Assembly: GCA_016742125.1 (NCBI GenBank)
Contig: JACVCM010000085.1
Span: forward strand, 1 to 13,702
Direction of reading: 5' to 3'
Length of the DNA stretch: 13,702 nucleotides
DNA from: Sphingomonadaceae bacterium
GTDB lineage: Bacteria > Pseudomonadota > Alphaproteobacteria > Sphingomonadales > Sphingomonadaceae
Below are positions 6,972 through 12,656 of this stretch, piece after piece. Positions within the stretch are counted from its first letter, which is position 1. Each line of letters opens with the position of its first letter. A model generated the notes under the pieces. That model was not told where the DNA came from, made no database searches, and was given only the letters and a program-made list of their open reading frames with translations. Made by a program: the position numbers and the translations under genes.

Positions 6972-7390
6972 CCGATTTCCGCTATCGCGAGGACGATATC
7001 ACCGAACAACCTGCGGTTACGCTCGACGCCTTTCTCGACCAGTCGAATGCCACCGCCGTGCGGCTCGAGCCTGACGACGATGCGCGCGCGCTCATCCCCT
7101 TTCTCGACAGGCTTTCGCTAATTGAAATCGCCTTCCCCAAATTCCGTGACGGGCGGGGTTATTCGTCGGCGCGTATCCTGCGCGAAGCCGGATATAAAGG
7201 CGAGCTGCGTGCACAGGGCGATGTTCTGGTCGACCAGATTGCCTTTATGAAGCGCTGTGGTTTTGACAGTTTCGCTCCGGAAAGCTCGCTCAATCCCGAT
7301 GCGGTCGAGCGCGCAATTTCCGCGTATGACCAGTTTTACCAGAAAGCTGCGGATGCAGCGATTCCAGTGTGGAAGCTACGGCATGGGTGA
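6968..7390 (+). CDS. DUF934 protein, sulfite-reduction accessory
   Basis: This 140-residue soluble protein belongs to DUF934, a family named for presumed involvement in sulfite reduction because it nearly always lies beside sulfite reductase and cysH. Recognisable stretches are IEIAFPKFRDGRGYSSARIL (around residues 52-71), RAQGDVLVDQIAFMKRCGFD, and AISAYDQFYQKA near the end. No cofactor motif is evident and only one cysteine is present, so a redox role of its own is unlikely. Acting as an adaptor or assembly factor is an inference. The ATG overlaps the RidA-like stop by 4 nt (ATGA), and GGAG lies 8 nt upstream at 6956-6959. The end overlaps cysH by 8 nt. Confidence 0.9.
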   Translation: MTDFRYREDDITEQPAVTLDAFLDQSNATAVRLEPDDDARALIPFLDRLSLIEIAFPKFRDGRGYSSARILREAGYKGELRAQGDVLVDQIAFMKRCGFDSFAPESSLNPDAVERAISAYDQFYQKAADAAIPVWKLRHG

Positions 7391-8156
7391 GCATGTCCGC
7401 ATCAAAGACCGTATCGACGCAGCGCCGCGCTATACCGAGGCGGATGCCGTCCGTCTGAACAATATGTTCCGTGGGCGAGATACGGTTGAGATGCTGACCC
7501 TGTTGCTCAGGGAAAACATGCTCGGCGATGTCGCTGTGGTTTCCAGTTTCGGTGCGGAAAGTGCGGTTTTGCTGCATCTGATTGCCGGCATCGATCCCAA
7601 TGTGCCTGTACTCTTTCTTGAAACCGGCAAACATTTTCCCGAGACGATTACCTATCGCGAGGAATTGCGGGAGTTGCTCGGCCTGACTGACCTGCGCAAT
7701 CTGACGCCCCATCCTGTGTTGCTTGCCAAGCGCGACGAGACGGGCCTGCGCTGGTCGTACGACCCGGATGGATGCTGCGAGATCCGCAAGGTGCTGCCGT
7801 TGAAAGCCGCGCTAGCAGGCTTTGACGCGCAGTTTACCGGACGCAAGGCGTTCCAGTCATCGACGCGCAAGGCATTGCCGCGGTTCGAGATCGAGGACGG
7901 ACGCCTGAAAGTCAATCCGCTGGCCGACTGGGACAAGGCGCGGCTGGAGGCCTATATGGCTGAACATGATTTGCCCGCGCATCCACTGGTTGAACAGGGC
8001 TATCCGTCGATTGGCTGCTCCCCTTGCACCAGCAGGGTCGCGCCGGGCGAAGATCCGCGTTCGGGCCGCTGGAAGGGCTGGGACAAGGTCGAATGCGGTA
8101 TCCACACCGAAGTGACGCCGCTCGACGATGGCGGGGCGAACGATCCGATATTCTAA
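7383..8156 (+). CDS. cysH: Phosphoadenylyl/adenylyl-sulfate reductase, [4Fe-4S] type
   Basis: This 257-residue enzyme reduces activated sulfate to sulfite with thioredoxin or glutaredoxin as reductant. It feeds CysI, encoded upstream. The PP-loop-like SSFGAESAVLLHL and the LETGKHFPET motif are at the N-terminal end. Cys131-Cys132 (DGCCEIRK) and Cys212-x2-Cys215 (GCSPCT) are the four ligands of a [4Fe-4S] cluster. Cys238 in the C-terminal ECGIHT is the catalytic nucleophile that forms the S-sulfocysteine. The cluster-bearing class generally uses adenylyl sulfate (APS) rather than PAPS, so the preferred substrate is probably APS. I chose the ATG at 7383, with GGAAG upstream, which overlaps DUF934 by 8 nt. 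The frame is open further upstream but homology is not. Confidence 0.94.
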   Translation: MGEHVRIKDRIDAAPRYTEADAVRLNNMFRGRDTVEMLTLLLRENMLGDVAVVSSFGAESAVLLHLIAGIDPNVPVLFLETGKHFPETITYREELRELLGLTDLRNLTPHPVLLAKRDETGLRWSYDPDGCCEIRKVLPLKAALAGFDAQFTGRKAFQSSTRKALPRFEIEDGRLKVNPLADWDKARLEAYMAEHDLPAHPLVEQGYPSIGCSPCTSRVAPGEDPRSGRWKGWDKVECGIHTEVTPLDDGGANDPIF

Positions 8157-8175
8157 ATCCTCCCCGTCCCGGGGA

Positions 8176-8202
8176 AGGACTATTTCGGGAAAAAATAGTC
8201 CT
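8176..8202. terminator. Possible bidirectional terminator hairpin between cysH and the thioesterase gene
   Basis: AGGACTATTT (8176-8185) pairs perfectly over 10 bp with AAATAGTCCT (8193-8202) around a 7-nt loop. A second, GC-rich hairpin, CCCCG-TCC-CGGGG (8162-8174), lies just before it. The two genes converge here, so a two-way terminator makes sense. There is no clean T-run after the stem, and the stem overlaps the last codons of the thioesterase gene. Confidence 0.5.
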
Positions 8203-8578
8203 GAATTTCCGCCGCTATCCGGGCCGGCCGGAGCGTTTCGGCGTCGATGCAGCACCAGCTCGACTTGACCTCTGCCAGAACCTCTTCGCCGCGCTTGATC
8301 ACGGTATCGTAGAAGGACCGTGCGCCCTGTACTTTTTCGAGGACTACTGTGGCAATCACATCATCGTTGAGAAATGCGGGCTTGCGGTAGGTAATCTCGT
8401 GCTTCAAGGCGACCCACAGATATTTTGCCGCCGCGTCCGGCGGAGCAAGCTTGTTCCAATGGGCCAAAACCGCGTCCTGTACCCAGTTGAGGTAGCGCGC
8501 GTTATTCACATGGCCCATGAAGTCGATATCTGTCGGCAAGACGCCAATGCGGTGGAGATGCGGAAGAGCGGTTGTCAT
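8180..8578 (-). CDS. Acyl-CoA thioesterase, hotdog fold (4HBT/YbgC type)
   Basis: This 132-residue single-hotdog protein is likely to hydrolyse an acyl-CoA thioester in the cytoplasm. The signature TDIDFMGHVNNARYLNW lies at residues 16-32. Asp19, three residues before the Gly-His-Val-Asn-Asn stretch, is the expected catalytic acid of the 4-hydroxybenzoyl-CoA thioesterase class. Further family features are EITYRKPAFLNDDV and GEEVLAEVKSSWCCID, the central beta strands. The length is normal for the family. No RBS stands out, but the ATG at 8578 is close to the motif and upstream candidates are lacking. It converges with cysH, and no partner gene lies on its strand. The chain-length or aromatic specificity cannot be read from sequence. 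Confidence 0.88.
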   Translation of the reverse strand: MTTALPHLHRIGVLPTDIDFMGHVNNARYLNWVQDAVLAHWNKLAPPDAAAKYLWVALKHEITYRKPAFLNDDVIATVVLEKVQGARSFYDTVIKRGEEVLAEVKSSWCCIDAETLRPARIAAEIQDYFFPK

Positions 8579-8720
8579 TATGGATTCGGTCTATACCGCA
8601 CTTGACCTTCCAAAGCATGAACAAAAACGGGCATTTATAGGCAATGCCGAAATATTTTGCCGATGTGCACAATCTGCATCCTGCTGACATGAACTTGCAA
8701 CGCCTGTTGCGCTATCCCAC

Positions 8721-9071
8721 ATGACATATATGCCACGTCCGAAACAAACACAGTGGAGCGATACCCCTGCCTACCGCTGGTCGATGGTCGTTTTCGGCTG
8801 GGCGCTGATTGTCGCTGCACCGCTGGTAAGCTGGCTTCCGGGACCGGGTGGTATAGCGCTGTTCATCATCGGGCTGGGCGTGATCCTCAAACACTCGCTG
8901 TGGGCGAAGAAGCGCTATGCGCGGTTGTCGAGGCAGCATCCTGAATATGCCAATTGGGCCAATTGGGCGATGCGGCGCAACAAAGTTGCCGGACGTCCAG
9001 ACTTTCCGGACATCAAGCGCGACATCCTGCACCTGTTCCGGCGGGACGATCTTGACGCAAAACTCCCATAA
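8721..9071 (+). CDS. PGPGW-type small membrane protein
   Basis: This 116-residue protein has two hydrophobic segments, about residues 20-39 and 43-58, joined by PGPGG (40-44). That turn and its position fit the PGPGW family of putative transmembrane proteins. The C-terminal half is basic and amphipathic (LWAKKRYARLSRQ, WAMRRNK) and should be cytoplasmic. A second ATG at 8730 would remove three residues, and neither start has a clear RBS. The function is unknown. It lies just before the rpmH block on the same strand, separated by a 115-bp region with its own promoter and hairpin, so it is probably not part of that operon. Confidence 0.75.
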   Translation: MTYMPRPKQTQWSDTPAYRWSMVVFGWALIVAAPLVSWLPGPGGIALFIIGLGVILKHSLWAKKRYARLSRQHPEYANWANWAMRRNKVAGRPDFPDIKRDILHLFRRDDLDAKLP

Positions 9072-9077
9072 GCCATG

Positions 9078-9106
9078 TTGACTTTTGCCGTCACTAGCCG
9101 TAACGG
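9078..9106 (+). promoter_or_regulatory. Candidate rpmH operon promoter
   Basis: TTGACT (9078-9083) is a good -35 box. With a 17-nt spacer it is followed by TAACGG (9101-9106), a weak -10. The location just upstream of the rpmH leader suits a strong ribosomal-protein promoter. The poor -10 keeps this tentative. Confidence 0.4.
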
Positions 9107-9122
9107 CCACGTCAACAAGGGC

Positions 9123-9151
9123 GGTCGCCGGTTGGATTCGGCGACCCTTTT
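9123..9151 (+). terminator. Hairpin plus TTTT in the rpmH leader (terminator or attenuator)
   Basis: GGTCGCCG (9123-9130) and CGGCGACC (9139-9146) form a perfect 8-bp GC-rich stem with an 8-nt loop, followed by C and TTTT. It has the form of an intrinsic terminator. It lies between the candidate promoter and the rpmH RBS, so it may end the upstream membrane-protein transcript, attenuate the rpmH operon, or act as an RNA leader structure. Confidence 0.55.
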
Positions 9152-9186
9152 CATTCCAATACGAATAAAGTCTAAGGATTACAGTC

Positions 9187-9321
9187 ATGAAGCGCACTTT
9201 TCAGCCGAGCAATCTCGTGCGTGCCCGCCGCCACGGTTTTCGCCTGCGCATGTCGACCGCCAGCGGTCGTGCGATTCTGAATGCCCGTCGCGCACGCGGC
9301 CGCAAGAAGCTGTCGGCCTGA
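9187..9321 (+). CDS. rpmH: 50S ribosomal protein L34
   Basis: The protein is 44 residues long: MKRTFQPSNLVRARRHGFRL at the start and ARRARGRKKLSA at the end, with the SGRAILNARR segment between. This is an essentially complete match to the bacterial L34 pattern, including the very high Arg/Lys content needed to thread through 23S rRNA in the large subunit. The ATG at 9187 is preceded by AAGGA (9174-9178) 8 nt upstream. It is the first gene of the conserved rpmH-rnpA-yidD-yidC-engB order, and 23 nt separate its stop from the rnpA start. Confidence 0.97.
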   Translation: MKRTFQPSNLVRARRHGFRLRMSTASGRAILNARRARGRKKLSA

Positions 9322-9344
9322 TCTCAGGCCCTTCGAGCCGCGAT

Positions 9345-9764
9345 ATGCGCGGTTACAGCATCATCAAAAAGCGGTCCGATTTTCTGGCCGCCAACCGGGG
9401 GAAGCGATATGCAACTCCCGGTTTTGTTTTGCTGGTCCGCGACCGGCAGGATGACGATCCGGCAAAGCGGTTGGGAATTACCATTACCAAGAAAGTTGGC
9501 AACGCCGTGGTCCGCAACCGGATGCGGCGGCGGTTCCGCGAACTGGCGCGCGAGATGCTGGGCGATAAGGGCAAGGTCGGGGCGGATCATATCCTCATCG
9601 GTCGCGACGGCGGGATAGAGCGGGATTTTGCCGAGTTGCGGGCAGATTTGACCAAGGCCCTCGATAAGCTTTGCTTTCAAAACCTTAGTGCTGAGCCTGT
9701 CGAAGCACGCCCAACCGACAAGCGCGCTCCGACAGGCCCCAGGGCAACGGTGAAATCTTGCTAG
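9345..9764 (+). CDS. rnpA: Ribonuclease P protein component, with repeat-derived C-terminal tail
   Basis: RnpA is the protein subunit of RNase P and helps the RNA subunit bind pre-tRNA 5' leaders. The N-terminal IIKKRSDFLAANRGKR and the RNR signature VVRNRMRRRFRE (Arg57-Asn58-Arg59) are clear. I chose the ATG at 9345 because family similarity begins there, although the frame is open back through rpmH. The protein is 139 residues, longer than the usual 110-125. The excess from about residue 114 onward (LSAEPVEAR and so on) is encoded by a palindromic repeat (9684-9737) and is poor in family features. The stop overlaps the yidD start by 7 nt. The conserved core is intact, so the enzyme should be functional. 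Confidence 0.93.
   Translation: MRGYSIIKKRSDFLAANRGKRYATPGFVLLVRDRQDDDPAKRLGITITKKVGNAVVRNRMRRRFRELAREMLGDKGKVGADHILIGRDGGIERDFAELRADLTKALDKLCFQNLSAEPVEARPTDKRAPTGPRATVKSC
9684..9737. repeat. Palindromic repeat inside the 3' end of rnpA
   Basis: GCCTGTCGAAGCACG (9695-9709) and CGCGCTCCGACAGGC (9723-9737) are inverted copies matching at 13 of 15 positions, with a 13-nt loop. The left flank CTTAGTGCTGA extends the unit in the form TTAGTGCTGAGCCTGTCGAA, a sequence type I recognise as a common dispersed intergenic repeat in sphingomonads. Here it is coding. Confidence 0.7.
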
Positions 9765-9970
9765 CAAAACTTCTCATCCTTATCGCACGCGGGTGGCAGA
9801 TCGGGCCTTCGCGGATCCTGCCGCCGACGTGCCGCTACAGCCCGAGCTGTTCGGCATACGCAATCACAGCTCTTACCAAATATGGCGCAATTAAGGGTGG
9901 CTGGCTTGCATTCAAACGGCTATTGCGCTGCCAACCTTGGGGCGGGCACGGGCATGACCCGGTGCCATGA
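9758..9970 (+). CDS. yidD: Membrane protein insertion efficiency factor YidD
   Basis: This 70-residue protein carries the YidD signature: PTCRYSPSCSAYA with Cys25 and Cys31, KYGAIKGGWLAFKRLLRC with Cys58, then CQPWGGHGHDPVP. The N-terminal stretch LLILIARGWQIG is an amphipathic or membrane-associating helix. YidD acts on the inner side of the cytoplasmic membrane and helps YidC insert proteins. The start is TTG at 9758, the only initiator in frame near the conserved region. It overlaps rnpA by 7 nt, which suggests translational coupling since no RBS is evident. It is slightly shorter than the E. coli protein, as is usual in this group. Confidence 0.93.
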   Translation: MLAKLLILIARGWQIGPSRILPPTCRYSPSCSAYAITALTKYGAIKGGWLAFKRLLRCQPWGGHGHDPVP

Positions 9971-10005
9971 ACGCTCAAATAACTGAATAACGGGGAAAGT
10001 TAGAC

Positions 10006-11757
10006 GTGGACGACAAGCGCAACCTGATCATCGCGATATTGCTGACGGGCCTGATCCTGTTCGGCTGGCCATATGTCGCAAGCACGTTCTTCCCCACGGC
10101 TGCGCCTGCACCCGCCACAGCGCCGGCGAAGACGGAAAGTGCGACCGGCGCGGCCACTTCGGGAGCCCCCATCACTTCGGCAGCCGCATCCAAAAACATT
10201 CCCCTGGGAGAGGCGCTCAGGGGGTCGGTCCGTGTTCTCATCGAAACGCCAAAACTCAAAGGCTCCATAAATCTCGAAGGCGCGCGCATCGACGATTTGG
10301 TGCTGCTCGCCCACCGCACCGCTCTACCCAAGGATTCGCCGCCAGTCCGGTTGTTTTCGCCGTCCGGCACTTCAAAAGCGCATTTCGTCCGTTTTGGCTG
10401 GGTCGGCACCGGCGTTACCGTGCCCGACGACAAGACTGTCTGGACGCCCAGCGCCACCAAGCTAACCCCCAAAACGCCAGTGACGTTAAGCTGGACCAAC
10501 GCCGAAGGGCAGAAGTTTGATATCGTCCTGTCGATCGACGAGCATTATATGATTACGGCCGAACAGCGGTTTATTAACGGTGCAACGGCTGAGGTTCAGG
10601 TCGCTCCCTTCGGCCTGGTCAGCCGCAATGGCCAATCGCCGGACCCGGACACCTGGAATATTCATGTCGGCCCGATGGGCGTTTTCAACGACGAGATCGT
10701 CAACATCAACTATGACGATGTCATTGAGGCACCCAGAGGCGAAGTCGATTACAGCACGACCGGCGGCTGGCTGGGCGAGACCGAAAAATACTGGCTGACC
10801 GCGCTGGTGCCTGACCAGAAAGTAAGGATAAACGCCTCTTTCAAGACTGCGGATGGCTATTACTGGACACAGATGGTCAACGCCACGCAAAGCAAGGTAG
10901 CTCCGGGGGCGACCGTTTCGCAGACCTCGCGTCTGTTCGCCGGTGCAAAGGAAGTCGAAACGCTCGACATGTATGCCAACAAACAAGGCATCCCGTTGCT
11001 CGATTATTCGATCGACTGGGGCTGGTTCTGGTTCATTGCCATTCCATTCTTCTGGATCCTCCACTGGCTGTTCGGGCTCTTCGGCAATTTCGGCGTGGCG
11101 ATTATCGGCCTGACCATCATCGTTCGCCTGTTCATGTTCCCGGTGGCGCAGAAACAGTTCGCGTCGATGGCGCAGATGCGCGCGGTCCAGCCGAAAATGA
11201 AGGCGGTCCAGGAACGGTGGAAAGACGACAAGCCACGGATGCAGCAGGAGATGATGAAGCTGTACAAGGATGAAAAGGTTAATCCGCTCGCCGGGTGCCT
11301 GCCGATCCTGTTGCAGATCCCGATTTTCTTCGCGCTCTATAAAATTCTGATGCTGAGCATCGAAATGCGGCACCAGCCGTTCATCTTGTGGATCAAGGAT
11401 CTCTCTGTTCCAGATCCTTCCGCGCAATTGCTTTTCGACCTGCTCGGCACTGGCATCATCCTTCCCGCGTTCATCGCCATTGGTGTCCTGCCAATTCTGC
11501 TCGGCGTCACGATGTGGCTGATGCAGAAACTCAATCCGCAGCCAATGGACGAGGTGCAGAAACAGGTCTTCGCAATCATGCCGTGGTTCCTGATGTTCAT
11601 TATGGCCCCGTTCGCCGCAGGTCTTCAGCTCTATTGGGTGATGTCAAACGTCATTTCGATTTTGCAGCAAAAATGGCTCTATTCGCGGCATCCGATCCTG
11701 AAGGAGCAAATGGCGAAAGAGGCCGAGGAGAAGGCGCGGGAGAAGGCGAAGGCGTAA
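10006..11757 (+). CDS. yidC: Membrane protein insertase YidC
   Basis: This 583-residue insertase (Oxa1/Alb3/YidC family) inserts and folds inner-membrane proteins, alone or with SecYEG. The N-terminal membrane segment NLIIAILLTGLILFGWPYVA (residues 6-25) is followed by an Ala/Pro/Thr-rich linker (about 33-65). A large periplasmic P1 domain runs to about residue 330. The conserved core begins near Trp338. The groove arginine is Arg374 in TIIVRLFMFP. The cytoplasmic helical hairpin with MAQMRAVQPKMKAVQERW follows, then NPLAGCLPILLQIPIFFAL and the last membrane segments. The tail is charged (AKEAEEKAREKAKA). The start is GTG at 10006, with GGGGAAAG 6-7 nt upstream. It lies 35 nt after yidD in the usual order. 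Confidence 0.97.
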   Translation: MDDKRNLIIAILLTGLILFGWPYVASTFFPTAAPAPATAPAKTESATGAATSGAPITSAAASKNIPLGEALRGSVRVLIETPKLKGSINLEGARIDDLVLLAHRTALPKDSPPVRLFSPSGTSKAHFVRFGWVGTGVTVPDDKTVWTPSATKLTPKTPVTLSWTNAEGQKFDIVLSIDEHYMITAEQRFINGATAEVQVAPFGLVSRNGQSPDPDTWNIHVGPMGVFNDEIVNINYDDVIEAPRGEVDYSTTGGWLGETEKYWLTALVPDQKVRINASFKTADGYYWTQMVNATQSKVAPGATVSQTSRLFAGAKEVETLDMYANKQGIPLLDYSIDWGWFWFIAIPFFWILHWLFGLFGNFGVAIIGLTIIVRLFMFPVAQKQFASMAQMRAVQPKMKAVQERWKDDKPRMQQEMMKLYKDEKVNPLAGCLPILLQIPIFFALYKILMLSIEMRHQPFILWIKDLSVPDPSAQLLFDLLGTGIILPAFIAIGVLPILLGVTMWLMQKLNPQPMDEVQKQVFAIMPWFLMFIMAPFAAGLQLYWVMSNVISILQQKWLYSRHPILKEQMAKEAEEKAREKAKA

Positions 11758-11759
11758 CT

Positions 11760-11925
11760 TAAGTCCCTCTCTCCTTAAGGGGAGAGGATACGAAGCCGTA
11801 TGAGCGTAGCTAATTAGGCGAAGCTGGAGACGGGCAAGGCGGTGTCGATAGCGCACCGCCCCTCTCCCCTGCGACTAACGAGCAAGCTCGTAACTCTCGC
11901 TCCTCTCCCCTGAAGGAGAAAGGGA
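11760..11925. repeat. Composite inverted-repeat cluster in the yidC-engB gap
   Basis: The 179-bp gap contains no gene and is almost wholly made of small dyads. CCTCTCTCC/GGGGAGAGG lies at 11766-11787, GGCGGTG/CACCGCC at 11838-11860, and ACGAGC/GCTCGT at 11878-11891. The string CCTCTCCCC recurs at 11861-11869 and 11902-11910, with related pyrimidine-rich copies at 11766. An AAGGAGAAAGG follows as partner of the last copy. This resembles the CTCTCCCC-type intergenic repeats common in sphingomonads. Stem-loops here may weaken yidC-engB cotranscription or protect the yidC 3' end; neither is shown. Confidence 0.65.
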
Positions 11926-11936
11926 TTGGAGTCATA

Positions 11937-12554
11937 ATGAACGATCAGAACAAAATCTTCTCCGGCCCGGTCGGGTTCCTCAAATCGGCACCCAGCCTGG
12001 AATTTCTCCCCGAGCCCACGGTCCCGGAAATTGCTTTTGCCGGACGGTCGAACGTCGGCAAGTCGAGCCTCATCAACGCGCTGGTCAACCGCAAGGATCT
12101 GGCGCGCGCGTCGAATACGCCGGGGCGCACACAAGAATTGAACTTTTTCGACGTTGGCGACCCGCCATTGTTCCGCATCGTCGACATGCCGGGCTACGGC
12201 TATGCCAAGGCGCCGGTCGCAACCGTCAAGAAATGGCGCTTTCTCGTTAACGACTATCTGCGCGGGCGGGCGGCGCTCAAACGTGCCTTCCTGCTGATCG
12301 ACAGCCGTCATGGCATCAAGGATGTCGATCGCGAAATCATGGAGATGCTCGACGGTGCGGCGGTCAGCTATCGCATCGTCCTGACCAAGACCGACAAGAT
12401 CAAGGCGAGCGAACTCGAAGCGGTGCAAGCCGATACAGCCACGAAGCTGCGCAAGCATGTTGCAGCCTTTCCGGAGCTTTCGGTGACCTCAGCCGAAAAA
12501 AGGGGCGGAATTGAAGATTTGCGTGCCGCGGTGCTGGAAGCAATCCAGTCTTGA
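11937..12554 (+). CDS. engB: Ribosome biogenesis GTP-binding protein EngB (YihA/YsxC)
   Basis: This 205-residue GTPase assists late assembly of the 50S subunit. All G motifs are present: G1 GRSNVGKSS (residues 36-44), the G2 threonine in SNTPGRTQ, G3 DMPGYGYAK, G4 TKTD, and G5 in the TSAEK stretch. The NTPGRTQ and PGYGYAK wording is specific to EngB rather than Era or Der. The ATG at 11937 has GGAG (11928-11931) 5 nt upstream, just beyond the repeat cluster. It is the last recognisable gene of the block. In related genomes argB commonly follows, but here a GST-like gene does. Length and residues are normal. Confidence 0.96.
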   Translation: MNDQNKIFSGPVGFLKSAPSLEFLPEPTVPEIAFAGRSNVGKSSLINALVNRKDLARASNTPGRTQELNFFDVGDPPLFRIVDMPGYGYAKAPVATVKKWRFLVNDYLRGRAALKRAFLLIDSRHGIKDVDREIMEMLDGAAVSYRIVLTKTDKIKASELEAVQADTATKLRKHVAAFPELSVTSAEKRGGIEDLRAAVLEAIQS

Positions 12555-12560
12555 CCACTG

Positions 12561-12636
12561 TCGTCATCCCAGCGAAAGCTGGGATCTAGAGCCGCAGTGC
12601 ATGACCGCCTGAGACCCCAGTTTTGCTGGGGGACGA
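12561..12636. repeat. Palindromic repeat unit between engB and the GST gene
   Basis: The unit is bounded by TCGTC (12561-12565) and GACGA (12632-12636). Its left half is ATCCCAGC-GAAA-GCTGGGAT (12566-12585), a perfect 8-bp stem closed by a GAAA tetraloop. Its right half is CCCCAG-TTTTG-CTGGGG (12615-12631). The halves are imperfect inverted copies of each other, so a larger cruciform or RNA fold is possible. It probably also acts as a boundary hairpin after engB. Confidence 0.8.
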
Positions 12637-12656
12637 TAAATGGAAAACAACCTGGC

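Noticed and set aside
8024..8605. 193-codon frame on the plus strand across the cysH end and the thioesterase gene
   Set aside because: It is out of frame with cysH and antisense to the thioesterase, which has an intact catalytic motif.
9075..9344. 90-codon extension of the rnpA frame through rpmH
   Set aside because: It overlaps the whole of rpmH in another frame and the leader hairpin. RnpA similarity begins at 9345.
10486..11427. 313-codon frame on the minus strand
   Set aside because: It lies wholly antisense to yidC and is rich in Arg/Asp/Gln/His, as expected of a shadow of a GC-rich membrane-protein gene.
11758..11936. CRISPR array
   Set aside because: The repeats are short, irregular and inverted, without equal spacers.
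12597..12656. 20-codon extension of the GST frame
   Set aside because: It is encoded by the palindromic repeat and has no family similarity. The ATG at 12657 starts the thioredoxin-like fold directly.
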